Origin: Acidobacteriaceae bacterium
GTDB taxonomy: Bacteria; Acidobacteriota; Terriglobia; Terriglobales; Acidobacteriaceae
Direction of reading: 5' to 3'
DNA: 36,907 bases
NCBI GenBank assembly: GCA_025361625.1
Contig: JANYKL010000046.1
Span: 1 to 36,907 of the forward strand
Positions 7,876 to 16,942 of this stretch are shown in pieces. Made by a program: the position numbers and the translations under genes. The notes beneath the pieces were generated by a model. That model saw only the letters and a list, made by a program, of their open reading frames with translations. It was not told the origin of the DNA and ran no database searches. The stretch's first letter is position 1; each line of letters starts with the position of its first letter.

Positions 7876-9362
7876 ATGACAACCCGACCACGGCTTTTGT
7901 TCAGCGGTCTCCTGGTTACACTATTCGCATTCGTGGCTCAGGCTCAGTCGCAGTGTGACTCCACGCACTTGCGCGTTTTGCGGAAGTCGCTTCCTTCGCG
8001 CATGGACGGGCGGCGAAAGGTGAACTGCCTTCCATTGCCATTGCTGTCGCTCAGCACGGAAGGATAGTGTGCGAAGAAGCGTTCGGCTGGGCAGACCGTG
8101 AGAAGCAAATACCAGCCACGCCCAACACGGTGTATGCAGCTGGATCCGTTGCGAAAGCCGTGACCGGTGCAGCCACATTCATGCTCGCCGGTAAAGGCAA
8201 GATTCGGCTAGACGACGAACCTGAGCAGTACGGCGTCCATGTTCGCGCCGATGCAGGAACTGGAATGACAATTCGACAACTTCTGTCGATGACGGCAAGC
8301 ATCCAGCACGGTTGGTTCTATAACTACGGATCTGACTTGGATAGAAAAAAACTGCTGAACTGGTACGCAATTGGCGCATTCCCTCCTGGACAGCACTTTA
8401 TATATTCCAATTTCTCTTATGGGATTCTGGGTGAGGTGTTGGAGCGAGTCGGGAAACGTCCATTCCGAGAATTTATGCGAGGGGAGGTGCTTAATCGTCT
8501 TCAAATGACTTCAAGCGGCTTCAATCTTGCAGGTCGCGAGGTAGCCATCGGATACCAGGCAGGTAAAGCACTTCCTCCGCACACATTTGAACCAGAAGCG
8601 GGTGGTGGCTTCTACACATCGGCGCACGACCTGGCGTTGTTTGGGTTGTTTCAGATCGATTCTGCCCAGAAGCTGATTGCCCCCAAGCTGATGAAGGAAA
8701 TGCATGCGTTAGAAACAGACCAGCAAGTTAAGTCACGCTATACGAGTGGCTGGGGTATTCTTAATTTCGAGGATGGTTCTTCGGTGCTCTTAAGTAACGG
8801 GGTAGTGCAGGCCGGTTCTGCAACGCTTCTGGTTCTTCCGAAGGCGGGTGTGGTTATCGCCTGTCTGACGAACACCGGAAGCGATGCGATGGACGATCTG
8901 GCTTTCCAGTTCGCTGACCTTTTCTCGAGCGGCCTTTTGGCCAATCTCGAGTCAGCGCGCAAAGAAGTTGAGGCAGCAGAAATTTCTCGACCCTTCCATG
9001 CGGACCAATCACAACGTGGCTCATGGGTCGGAACCGTGGACACACCAAAAGGAAAGTTGCCCGTCCGGATGCAAATTACCGGTGACGATCATGTGCAGAT
9101 TGGTTTCGAGCAAGGCACCATGGTTCCGGTGGAAGGTCTGGGGGTCGAGCAGGGCTTTCTGTCAGGAGAAGCCGCAACGAGCATCAGTCTGCCGGAAACC
9201 GGCAATCAACCCTCGAAGTTGAAGTTACAACTCCTATGGGTTGACGGGAACCGGCTAGTCGGCACGGCACGGATGGAATCGACAGGCGATCTGCCGCGGT
9301 TCGGCTTGCCGCTGTACATTTCGCTCTCTAGACAAAAGATCGGTGAAGAGCGCAAGGAGTGA
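7876..9362 (+). pseudogene. Class C beta-lactamase-like serine hydrolase, split by a frameshift
   Basis: Two overlapping frames together make one penicillin-binding-protein/class C beta-lactamase-like protein of about 490 residues. The first (7876-8067) supplies a signal peptide (LLFSGLLVTLFAFVAQAQ). The second, read from about 7959 onward, continues with the family N-terminus LPSIAIAVAQHGRIVCEEAF and runs to the TGA at 9362. The change of frame falls around 7958-7985. Downstream the SxxK nucleophile motif (SVAK) and the YxN motif (YSN) are intact. The third motif (KTG/HxG) is not recognisable; the equivalent stretch reads SNGVVQAGSATLLV. Unless the frameshift is a sequencing error, the exported enzyme cannot be made; the fragment starting at GTG 8067 would lack the signal peptide and first strands. 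A homologous intact gene follows 70 bases later. Confidence 0.75.
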
Positions 9363-9432
9363 GTCGCGGGCTGATCCTATCCCAAAGAGGTCAGCCCACT
9401 TCTAAATTACGGCGTGCGAAAGGAAGTCCCCG

Positions 9433-11283
9433 ATGCGACATCGATCAAGGTCTTTGCTGATAGTGATGACGTTTTTCTTATCGTTCGTTGCAACCGTTCT
9501 CTCTACCGCACAAAAGAAGTCCGAGAGAGCCGTGCCGTCCGCAGTCGTCAAACCGAGCCTTGGCGACTTCGATGATTTTGTCAATCAGGCGCTGAAGGAT
9601 TGGAAAGTGCCTGGCGTCGCCGTGGCAGTGGTTCAGGGAGACAAGGTGATCCACCTGAAAGGTTACGGTTATAGCGACCTCGAAAAACGGTTGCCGGTTA
9701 CGCCTGAGACGCTGTTTGGGATCGGCTCGATTACAAAATCTTTTACAGTAAGCATGCTGGGCATGGAGATGGACCAAGGCAAAGTGGATTTTGACAAGCC
9801 GGTGCGCGACTATCTGCCCACCTTTAAGATGTACGACCCCGTGCTCACCGAGCAGATGACAATCCGCGATCTAGTCACCCATCGCTCGGGCCTGCCTCGC
9901 CACGATATGGTTTGGTACAGTTCGGACGCCTCTCGGGAGGAGATTATTCGCCGGTTGCAGTATCTGGAGCCAAACAAGCCGCTGCGCAGCACGTTTCAGT
10001 ACAACAACCTGATGTTTATGACGGCCGGCTACATTGCCGGATTGCTGAATGGCAAGAGCTGGGAAGACACGATCCGGGAGCGCATTTTTGTTCCTCTGGG
10101 AATGAAGGGGACGAACTTCTCGCTCAAAGAATCGCAGGGCTCCTCGAGCTTTGCTCTACCTTATCGCAAGGGCACCGACGTGAAGGCGGATGTGGAGCGG
10201 ATGCCTTTTGACGAGCAGTGTCCGGACCGATGCGCGATTGGACCAGCGGGCGAAATCAACAGCAACGTGGCGGATATGAGCCGATATCTCTTGTTCCATC
10301 TTAATAAGGGCACGCTGCAAGGCAAGGCAATGCTATCGGAGAACAGTGCCATCCAAATGCAAACGCCGCAAATGGTGCTGCACGGCGCGCCCGACTTCAA
10401 AGAAGAAAGCGAGACGAGCTACGGCATGGGATTTTTCATCTCCCAGTACCGCGGGCACAAGCGAGTGGAACACGGTGGGAACCTGGACGGCTTCAGTGCC
10501 GAGTTCGCTTTCCTGCCGAACGACGGGATCGGCGTTGTTGTGCTAACCAATCTCGATGGGACGGCCCTGCCCAGTGCTATTGCATATAACGTTTTCGATC
10601 GCCTGCTCGGTCTCGATCAAGTGCCCTGGAGCCAGCGCTATTTGCAACTCGAGAGCAGCAGAAGGGAGTCGGAGCAGGAGGCGAAGAGCAAAGGGTACGC
10701 GTCACACAAAACGGACACGCATCCGTCGCATGAATTGAAGGATTACGTTGGCGAGTACGGGCATCCGGGATATGGCGTGGTTTCCGTCGTGGCGGACGGT
10801 TCCAGCTTCAAACTGCAAATCAATAAGATCACGGAATCCGTGGCGCATCTTCACTATGACGTTTTCCAGGTTCCGGATGCTCCCTTCGATCCGTTTGCCA
10901 AACTGAAAGTCTCGTTTTTTTCTGATGCGAATGGCGACATCTCGACTTTGTCACTGCCCCTTGAGACCAGCGTAAAGGATATTGTGTTCACGCGTCTGCC
11001 CGACAAGCAACTCACGGAGAGAAGCTTCATCGAAGCTTTTACCGGCCAGTATGACAATCCGGGAAGCCCGACTCCGCTGACAGTTTCGCTTCGGGGCGAC
11101 AACACACTGGTTTTAAGCAGCCCCGGCTCACCGGATCTCGAGCTCATTCCGAGGCACGGTACGGTCTTTGAGGTGAAGGATCAAAGCGGCGTTTCCATTG
11201 AGTTCAAATGGGATGCGACCGGTAAGATCGCCGAGGCCGCTCTCGTCGACAATGGCACGGCAATCGTGCTGAAGAAAAAGTAA
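9433..11283 (+). CDS. Secreted serine hydrolase, beta-lactamase class C/PBP type, with C-terminal extension
   Basis: A 616-residue exported serine hydrolase. A signal peptide covers about residues 8-27. The beta-lactamase-like domain has all three active-site motifs: S99-I-T-K102 (nucleophile Ser99, Lys102), Y190-N-N192, and H347-G-G349. The catalytic domain ends near residue 400. The remaining 200 residues contain beta-rich repeats starting with a YVGEYGHPGYG segment, as in proteins where a DUF3471-like domain follows the beta-lactamase domain. Such enzymes act as D-aminopeptidases, esterases or peptidases on the cell wall or on peptides; true beta-lactam resistance is not implied. The start has AGGAAG nine bases upstream. 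It lies in tandem behind a frameshifted homologue, so it may be the functional survivor of a duplication. Confidence 0.9.
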   Translation: MRHRSRSLLIVMTFFLSFVATVLSTAQKKSERAVPSAVVKPSLGDFDDFVNQALKDWKVPGVAVAVVQGDKVIHLKGYGYSDLEKRLPVTPETLFGIGSITKSFTVSMLGMEMDQGKVDFDKPVRDYLPTFKMYDPVLTEQMTIRDLVTHRSGLPRHDMVWYSSDASREEIIRRLQYLEPNKPLRSTFQYNNLMFMTAGYIAGLLNGKSWEDTIRERIFVPLGMKGTNFSLKESQGSSSFALPYRKGTDVKADVERMPFDEQCPDRCAIGPAGEINSNVADMSRYLLFHLNKGTLQGKAMLSENSAIQMQTPQMVLHGAPDFKEESETSYGMGFFISQYRGHKRVEHGGNLDGFSAEFAFLPNDGIGVVVLTNLDGTALPSAIAYNVFDRLLGLDQVPWSQRYLQLESSRRESEQEAKSKGYASHKTDTHPSHELKDYVGEYGHPGYGVVSVVADGSSFKLQINKITESVAHLHYDVFQVPDAPFDPFAKLKVSFFSDANGDISTLSLPLETSVKDIVFTRLPDKQLTERSFIEAFTGQYDNPGSPTPLTVSLRGDNTLVLSSPGSPDLELIPRHGTVFEVKDQSGVSIEFKWDATGKIAEAALVDNGTAIVLKKK

Positions 11284-11299
11284 GAAATATTTTTCTTTT

Positions 11300-11374
11300 T
11301 CGGATAAGCCTGGGTCGGATAATTCTGGGTCGGATAACCCGTAGTCCGGATGACCGGGAGCCGATAACCCGGGC
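11300..11374 (+). repeat. Five-unit 15-bp tandem repeat
   Basis: Immediately after the serine hydrolase stop there are five consecutive 15-base units with the pattern TCGGATAANCCTGGG: 11300-11314, 11315-11329, 11330-11344, 11345-11359 and 11360-11374. The first two differ only at two positions; later units are more diverged (for example TCCGGATGACCGGGA). Spacing is exactly 15 throughout. No protein in any frame looks real here. It resembles a small minisatellite formed by replication slippage. Confidence 0.8.
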
Positions 11375-11682
11375 ACACGCCTCCGAATGTATCCGCTCTA
11401 ATAAGAACTCTTGATCGCTCGGAAGAAGCTAGCTTGATTCGATCTTGCAACGATCGCTTGGCCGTTTCAATGATCGCGGTTCAGGAGCATGTAATGCAAA
11501 TCTTCCCCATCCCGAGCGTGCATACTTTGGATAGCCGCTTTGGATAGCGGCAATCCCGTAGAGAATTTCAGAAAAGAAATTGCTCTCGCCGATATGAGAC
11601 CTCGAAGAAACATGACAAGTTTAAAAGAGGTGGCCAACTTCTGTATGCCTGCATGAAAAAGGATGCCCTGCTTCAATCGCCG
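11375..11682. other. Gene-free spacer with a 13-bp tandem duplication
   Basis: No supported gene. At 11525-11550 the 13-mer CTTTGGATAGCSG occurs twice in direct tandem, and its second half can fold on the first (CCGCT/AGCGG, 11535-11550). A 69-codon minus-strand frame (11467-11676) has no ribosome site or recognisable family. The stretch separates the convergent serine hydrolase and modular lectin genes. Confidence 0.4.
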
Positions 11683-14600
11683 CTATTGCGGGGTGAGTTT
11701 GATGTAGTCGAAGGCCAGGAGATAACCGCTGCTGGCCGCGTTGTGTCCGGTGACGGCGAACTTGAAGGTATAGTTCCCGGCCGCGCTTACCGTTACGGGA
11801 CCCATATCAAATTCCTTGAAAAAGCCGGCGGTGTTGTTGCTGTACTGATCAGTAGGCGGTCCTACGTTCACTCCATTCACGGAGAGCTGACTAATACCGC
11901 GAGTGGGAAACATCTTCACGGCGTACTTCACGTCGTAGGTGCCCGCTTGCGGTACGTTGAGCGTGAATTGGATGTAATTCCCTATTTGCGTTCCGTCCAC
12001 GATGATGCCCGCGCCGTCGGTGAATCCGCCCCAGGAGAAGACGCGGGCGTTAGGAACGCCGCTCGAAGGAACCTTCTCCGTTTCATACTGAACCGGCGCA
12101 CTGGGGATTGTGTACGTGCCACTGGTGACGGCACTGTTGTTGTATCCACTGGCTGCGGCGATCGCTTTGATCGTGGTGGTCGTGCTCACCAGGATTGGCG
12201 CGCCGAATTTGGCTGAGGATGTCGTTGGCGTGGAACCGTCGATCGTGTAGTAGATAGTTGCGCCCGATGTAATGTCAGAGAGCGACACCGATTGCGACGC
12301 GGTGTAAGTTCCCGGGGCCGGGCTGAAGGTCGGCGTTGACGCGGTGGGAAGACCCGCACTCGTGGTATAGGTCCAGCTCACAATTTCCTGCGTGGCGGTG
12401 AGTCCGCCAGTTCCTGCCGTGAACCCGACATTCGCGGTGTTTCCGCCCACAGTGGCCGGAATGTTGACAGCCCAACTGGCGCTAAAAGTCTGCGCCGAGT
12501 TAACCGCATCGGTGACGGTCATTTTCAAGGTCGTTCCGTCGTACGTCATGTGAACGTTGAAGATGTCTCCGCTGTGCAAGTTCACGCCGGAACTAGTCAT
12601 ATCGAGGGCCGGTGTGGTCGGAGAGGCACCATTGGTATACATGCCGGTCGAATTGGTTCCTTCTCCTGCATTGCTGTAGAGATCAAACTTCACGGCAACG
12701 CTTTTGCCGATTCCTGGCGTGCCACTAGGAGTGTCGGGCCCGTAGCCGAGTCCCCCTCCGGAGGGCCCGAGCGCCGTTGGACCGGTGCCTTGGATCGTGA
12801 ACGTCATCCCGTCGGCGTTTGGGTTGGTGAGCTGCAATCTGAAATCGGTGACGAAGTTCTGGATGTTGATCGGGTTCGTGACGAAGGCGCTGCCCGCCTG
12901 GGTTCCGCCGCCGTTGGTCAGGGTCAGGCGGCTACCGTTGATGGCCGTACTGCCATTCAAGGTCAGACCGGATGCGGTGAATCCGGCGCCATAGTTGATT
13001 CCGCTGCCGGAGGTGATGGTGTAGGTTCCCGCGGCAACGGCACTGTTCTTGTAGCCGGTGGCCGTTGCGATGGCCTGCAGGAGTGTGGTGGAGTTGATCG
13101 TAGCCGTAGTGCAGACTGGTGAAGATCCGGTGGGCGTCGTTCCGTCGGTTGTGCAGCGGATGGTCGCGCCCTGAGTGGTATCGGAGAGCGTCACGGCTAA
13201 GCTGGAGGTGTAGGTCCCGGGAGTTGGGCTGAAACTTGGAGTGGCCGCTGTTGGCGTGGTGCTGATGGTTCCAAAGGCGCTGACCTTACCCTGGCTGCCC
13301 ACATAAACTTTGCCGTTGGCAATGATGGGCGCGCTGAACTTAACCGCTCCGCCGGGAACGTCGCGCTGGCCGCTCGCCTGGTTGCTGTTGTAAAGCATGG
13401 TGCCAAGATTGAGGGCGTCAAAGGCGTAGAGTGCCTGGCAGCAGCTTGATCCAAAGGCGCTGTTGTCGACGATCCAGACGATTCCGTTCGTGGTTCCGTT
13501 GGCGGAAACGACGGGCGCCGCAGTCGCGAAAGAGAAACTATTCGGGCTTTTTGAGGTAGGAGACGTCGAAAGTAATCCGCTGTTATTGGCGTTGAAAGAA
13601 AACGCCTTCAAGTTGTCGGGGCTGCCGCCATCGTTGCCGCCACCGTAGTAGACATAGCCATTCCAGTAAGCGGGAGAGCCCCAGATTCCGTTGGTCGCGC
13701 CGGGAATTTCCTGCACGATTTGAGGGTCGCTGCCGTTGCAGGCCGGGGTCTGATCAGGGCAATACTTGCCCATGTTATTGCGGTCGAGCAAATAAATCTT
13801 GCCTTCCTTGCCCATCTGTACGAGCAACTGCTTCCCCGATGGAAGATCGGGCAATAACAGCACGCCGCCAGAACCGAGATCAGTATCGCCGCCATTTAAG
13901 CTGCTCTGATTGAAAGGCGTGAACCAGTCCACGGCGGTGAAGGTTCCGCCGCTTGGACCGCTAAGTTTTACAATACTGTCTCCCCAATCGCCGGTAGAGC
14001 TGCGATAGTCGCCGTTTCCGGTGGCGAAGTACAGGTTGCCGCTGGCGTCGGCAGCTACGCCATCGCCTGACATCCAGATGCCGCCAAAGAATCCATTGGT
14101 GGCGTCGGGTTCGGTGTTGAACGCGGCTTCTAAGGAGAGGTTGCCGGCGTTAAAGGACATGACCCAGCCCTGGTAGGGGCCGTTGTCGCAATGTGAAGCC
14201 CAGGCAGCCACGACATGGCTATTTTCCAAGAGCAGGCCGGGACGGTTGTGTTGTTTTAAAGGGTCGAAGGTGCGGCCCTGCGAGGTAGGAGCAATCACCT
14301 TCGGCCCGCCAAACTTTTCGGCGCCGGTTGCGATGTCAACGGCGTGCAGCCGCTGGAAGAAGTTTCCATTCTCTTTGGTCTTAGCGATCAGGTAGATAGT
14401 GTTTGTGCTGGGATCGATGACGGGAGTGCTGGTGATTCCGATCTCTGGCACAAGGTCGCCGCATCCCACATCGCCGTTAGAAGCCGTGGTAATTCCGCTG
14501 GCTGGGTTGATGAAGCTTTGTTGCCACAGCACTGCTCCGGTATCAGCATCGATGGCAAAAAGGCTGTCGTGCTCGGTCGCCACATACAGTACGTTGTGAG

Positions 14601-14868
14601 TACCGCCGGCGATGTTTTGCACGGCTGGCATATAGAGAGGTTGCGCGTAGACGTAGCCGCCGTCCAAGGTCGTGGTGAATAGCTTGCCGAACTGGGCGCT
14701 GTTTACGTTGGCAGGTGTAAGGCTTGTCTCGGCGGTGTTTTGGCCGGTGCGGGCGTTGTCGTTGTGATAAGTGGTGACTCTTACCTGGCCCAATAGAAAG
14801 TTCGAGGCCGTACATAGCAAAATAAGTAAAGCCACTCGCATGAGGGTGCCGCCGAGCCGTCTCATCAT
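11683..14868 (-). CDS. Large secreted modular protein: PQQ-like propeller, two CHB/HEX-type modules, lectin-like domain and C-terminal carbohydrate-binding module
   Basis: About 1060 residues from ATG 14868 (a second ATG follows directly, and GGGGA precedes them); an upstream in-frame start at 14967 is less likely because the signal peptide (LMRVALLILLCTASNFLLGQ) begins right after 14868. Domains in order: a PQQ/pyrrolo-quinoline-like beta-propeller of about 500 residues (blades such as NVLYVATEHDSLFAIDADTG); a chitobiase/hexosaminidase C-terminal-like module (TPSFSPTPGTYTSSLAVTLS ... DGTTPT); a legume-lectin-like beta-sandwich (INYGAGFTASGLTLNGS ... DGMTFTIQGTG); a second CHB/HEX-like module; and a CBM6/35-like jelly roll starting at QYETEKVP and ending DYIKLTPQ. 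It has no recognised catalytic motif, so it is best seen as an extracellular polysaccharide-binding protein. The two CHB/HEX modules are near-duplicates. Confidence 0.85.
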   Translation of the reverse strand: MMRRLGGTLMRVALLILLCTASNFLLGQVRVTTYHNDNARTGQNTAETSLTPANVNSAQFGKLFTTTLDGGYVYAQPLYMPAVQNIAGGTHNVLYVATEHDSLFAIDADTGAVLWQQSFINPASGITTASNGDVGCGDLVPEIGITSTPVIDPSTNTIYLIAKTKENGNFFQRLHAVDIATGAEKFGGPKVIAPTSQGRTFDPLKQHNRPGLLLENSHVVAAWASHCDNGPYQGWVMSFNAGNLSLEAAFNTEPDATNGFFGGIWMSGDGVAADASGNLYFATGNGDYRSSTGDWGDSIVKLSGPSGGTFTAVDWFTPFNQSSLNGGDTDLGSGGVLLLPDLPSGKQLLVQMGKEGKIYLLDRNNMGKYCPDQTPACNGSDPQIVQEIPGATNGIWGSPAYWNGYVYYGGGNDGGSPDNLKAFSFNANNSGLLSTSPTSKSPNSFSFATAAPVVSANGTTNGIVWIVDNSAFGSSCCQALYAFDALNLGTMLYNSNQASGQRDVPGGAVKFSAPIIANGKVYVGSQGKVSAFGTISTTPTAATPSFSPTPGTYTSSLAVTLSDTTQGATIRCTTDGTTPTGSSPVCTTATINSTTLLQAIATATGYKNSAVAAGTYTITSGSGINYGAGFTASGLTLNGSTAINGSRLTLTNGGGTQAGSAFVTNPINIQNFVTDFRLQLTNPNADGMTFTIQGTGPTALGPSGGGLGYGPDTPSGTPGIGKSVAVKFDLYSNAGEGTNSTGMYTNGASPTTPALDMTSSGVNLHSGDIFNVHMTYDGTTLKMTVTDAVNSAQTFSASWAVNIPATVGGNTANVGFTAGTGGLTATQEIVSWTYTTSAGLPTASTPTFSPAPGTYTASQSVSLSDITSGATIYYTIDGSTPTTSSAKFGAPILVSTTTTIKAIAAASGYNNSAVTSGTYTIPSAPVQYETEKVPSSGVPNARVFSWGGFTDGAGIIVDGTQIGNYIQFTLNVPQAGTYDVKYAVKMFPTRGISQLSVNGVNVGPPTDQYSNNTAGFFKEFDMGPVTVSAAGNYTFKFAVTGHNAASSGYLLAFDYIKLTPQ

Positions 14869-15058
14869 TTGTCCCCGTATCCTGGAAAGTGAAGCTGAAA
14901 AACTGGAAGAATACCCCGACATGGGTAGCGAAGTTTTAATACAAGCCGGCACGAAATACAACGACAAACTCGTTGTAAGCCTTATCGGAGCGCTGTTTTC
15001 GAACGAGACATTGCGCTTTAAGTGAATGGTTTTGCAGCGTGCGAAATGTCATGTCATG

Positions 15059-15076
15059 GGGCAGGGCTTTCTGCCC
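15059..15076 (+). other. Short perfect hairpin upstream of the modular protein gene
   Basis: GGGCAG and CTGCCC form a perfect six-base stem around a six-base loop (GGCTTT). There is no T-run, so it is not a classical terminator. It lies in the 400-base gap between the start of the modular gene (14868) and the small membrane ORF (15272); on the minus strand it would be in the leader or upstream region of the modular gene. A 96-codon minus frame (14936-15226) covers this region, but it has low-complexity composition and no known domain, and I do not call it as a gene. Confidence 0.35.
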
Positions 15077-15212
15077 TAACGCACCCTTCCCTTGGAGGTC
15101 GACCGGTTGGCCGAGCTGTAATCCTCGGATCGTAAGTGGCCTAGGAGGTTTGGAAGCTACGGCGGATTTGGATCGAGCTGGATTTTCGCCCGGCGCGGAG
15201 GTCTCCTGTATT

Positions 15213-15339
15213 TGCGCCATTTGCAAAGTAAAGAAGTGAAAGAAGAAAAATTAATTAAACAGCACGGAGTTTCAAAGCTCCACAGGTTTGCCGTCCTTCA
15301 TCGCATGGACAGGGGGAACAAGAGACTTTTTGAGGCGGC
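15213..15339 (+). repeat. Repeat copy 1 of a dispersed about 125-bp element
   Basis: This segment is clearly related to 30384-30507. Shared blocks include CCATTTGCAAAGTAAAG, GTGAAAGAAGAAAA, TTAAACAGC-CGGAGTT, CGTCCTTC and GAGACTTT, in the same order and orientation, with small indels between them. It overlaps the 3' half of the 47-residue minus-strand ORF at 15272-15415 and its downstream sequence. Only two copies are in the window. Confidence 0.75.
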
Positions 15340-15415
15340 TATTAATCTTACTCAGTTCCCAGAAGATCAAAACTAGGAGTATCGCGATGACGAAGGGAAA
15401 GTATTGAACCATCAT
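15272..15415 (-). CDS. Small single-span membrane protein, 47 residues
   Basis: A short minus-strand frame with two adjacent ATG codons (15415, 15412) and TGA at 15272-15274. The product has one strong hydrophobic span (YFPFVIAILLVLIFWEL, about residues 5-21), then a basic segment (SRLKKS) and a short soluble tail ending in KDGKPVEL, so the C-terminus should be cytoplasmic by the positive-inside rule. I do not recognise a family. Base composition and the ordered anchor/basic/tail structure argue for a real small protein. There is only a weak purine-rich ribosome site (AAGAGAG). Its 3' half belongs to a repeated element that recurs, truncated, at 30.4 kb. Confidence 0.5.
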   Translation of the reverse strand: MMVQYFPFVIAILLVLIFWELSKINSRLKKSLVPPVHAMKDGKPVEL

Positions 15416-15768
15416 TTTTTCGCTCTCTTAGCTGCAAGGAATTGTAACCGCTAAGGCCTCTGCTAGATAATCAAAATCACATGGGGAGGGGAGGGATCGG
15501 CGCCACTGGCTGCCCCACGACAATTGCGCGCGATCGACTTCGATTGAGGTCGTGGGCGTCGATAGCAGCGCTCGACTCACTGGCTCCACTTCCCCGCTCT
15601 CTTGGCATTATTTCTTGTCTCAAGCATTGAAACGCAGACTGGGTGCACGGGCGAGCTCAGGGGGCTGTGCGGTCCCTTAAAGATGGCGAGTGGGTCGTCA
15701 ATTGCACTGATTCAACTTACTCTTCGGCGCAGGCCGAAGAAATCTTCGCCGGAAAGAGTGGGAACCTT
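15416..15768. other. Gene-free spacer upstream of the phosphoesterase
   Basis: No convincing gene. In-frame codons upstream of the phosphoesterase start (back to 15643) exist, but they precede the signal peptide and do not resemble the family. The region separates the divergent small membrane ORF and phosphoesterase and should hold both promoters, though I could not pick a clear -35/-10 pair. Confidence 0.35.
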
Positions 15769-16839
15769 ATGCATAAATATGCGCTGTTACTTCTCTTTGC
15801 GGTCGGTGCTTTTGCACAAGTGCCGGGGCTTGCTCACGTCGTCATCATCGTCAGCGAAAACCATTCCGGGGATAACCTGTGCCCCGCATTTCCTGCTAGC
15901 TTCGATTGCGCCTCGTTCGGTATGAGCGCCGGACAACCGGTGCCGCTTGTGCACGGCGTTGATCCCCCGCTCGCCAACTGTGGTCATGGTTACGGGCAAG
16001 CGAAAGCTGATATTGACGGCGGAAAGATGGATGGTTTCGCTAAGTATTGCAAGATCTTCAACGGCGTCAATCAGGCGTACACGCAACTTTATGCGACAGA
16101 TATTCCCTGGCTTTCCGATTTAGCGAACAATGCTGTCGCGGGAATGCCGACGCGCACGGCAGACCACTTTTTCGAGTCAGAGCCGGACCCGAGCTACGGA
16201 TCGCATTTGTTTCTGATCGCGGGGCAGGATGCAAATATCATCGGCATCCCCAATAACGGTTTTCTATCTTGGGGATACGATGCGCCTCCTACTGTCCAAG
16301 TACTCTGGAAAAACCCTGCGACAGGAACGAACTCTCTGATTTCTCCCTGTGTAGGTGTACCAACTATCGCAACACTAGCAGACGCGGCAGGAGTTTCTTT
16401 AAGCGTTTACGGAGCTCTACCGGGGCAAGCTGGCTATGGCTTTGTTTCTCCGGATTATGTCAATGGCTGGCGCAATGGCCCGGATTGGGTGAATGTGCAC
16501 AATATCGCTAACTTCCCAGCAGACGTAGCGCAGGGCAGCCTGTCGCAAATCACTTATCTAATCCCAACGCTTAAGCAGTCGGGCCACCCACTTTTTTCGA
16601 TGCATGATAACGAGGCGTGGATTAGAACAAATCTAGAGGCCCTTCAGGCGAGCCCAGAATGGGCAAGCACTGCCGTATTCGTGTTTTGGGATGATTGGGG
16701 TGGCTATTACGATCACGCCGTACCACCCGCACAAGACGGATTGAGAGTGCCGTTGATCGTGGTTAGTCCACTTCTGACAAACGCTGGAGTCGTAGATAAA
16801 AATGTGCTCGACTTTGGCAGCGTGCTCAAGTTTGCCTAA
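15769..16839 (+). CDS. Secreted phosphoesterase-family protein with a short C-terminus
   Basis: The ATG at 15769 is chosen because a signal peptide follows at once (MHKYALLLLFAVGAFAQ); upstream in-frame starts would put about 42 extra residues before it. The 356-residue product belongs to the phosphoesterase/acid-phosphatase/phospholipase C-like superfamily. Family landmarks are the early IIVSENHSGDN segment (metal and nucleophile region of this fold), TADHFFESEPDPSYGSH, and the late metal-binding block FVFWDDWGGYYDHAVPP, followed by LRVPLIVVSPL. It would hydrolyse phosphate esters in the periplasm or outside the cell. The reading frame stops at DFGSVLKFA. Relatives usually continue from this VLKF point for several dozen residues, so the protein is probably C-terminally truncated, though all metal-binding motifs remain. 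Confidence 0.8.
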   Translation: MHKYALLLLFAVGAFAQVPGLAHVVIIVSENHSGDNLCPAFPASFDCASFGMSAGQPVPLVHGVDPPLANCGHGYGQAKADIDGGKMDGFAKYCKIFNGVNQAYTQLYATDIPWLSDLANNAVAGMPTRTADHFFESEPDPSYGSHLFLIAGQDANIIGIPNNGFLSWGYDAPPTVQVLWKNPATGTNSLISPCVGVPTIATLADAAGVSLSVYGALPGQAGYGFVSPDYVNGWRNGPDWVNVHNIANFPADVAQGSLSQITYLIPTLKQSGHPLFSMHDNEAWIRTNLEALQASPEWASTAVFVFWDDWGGYYDHAVPPAQDGLRVPLIVVSPLLTNAGVVDKNVLDFGSVLKFA

Positions 16840-16942
16840 GTCCAGTTTGGATTGGGATGTCTAACGACGAAGGATTGTAACGCACCTTCGCTGATGGCAG
16901 AGTTTCAATAAGGGAGGATGGCGTGATCTGTATGAAGAAGAA

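Noticed and set aside
11467-11676. A 69-codon minus-strand frame
   Set aside because: No ribosome site, no domain, and it spans a tandem duplication; coding origin not supported.
14936-15226. A 96-codon minus-strand frame upstream of the modular protein gene
   Set aside because: Low-complexity, proline- and glutamine-rich product without domain or convincing ribosome site; it covers a hairpin and part of the dispersed repeat, so it is probably intergenic.
15213-15339. CRISPR-like repeat
   Set aside because: Only two dispersed copies of about 125 bp, 15 kb apart, without regular spacers.
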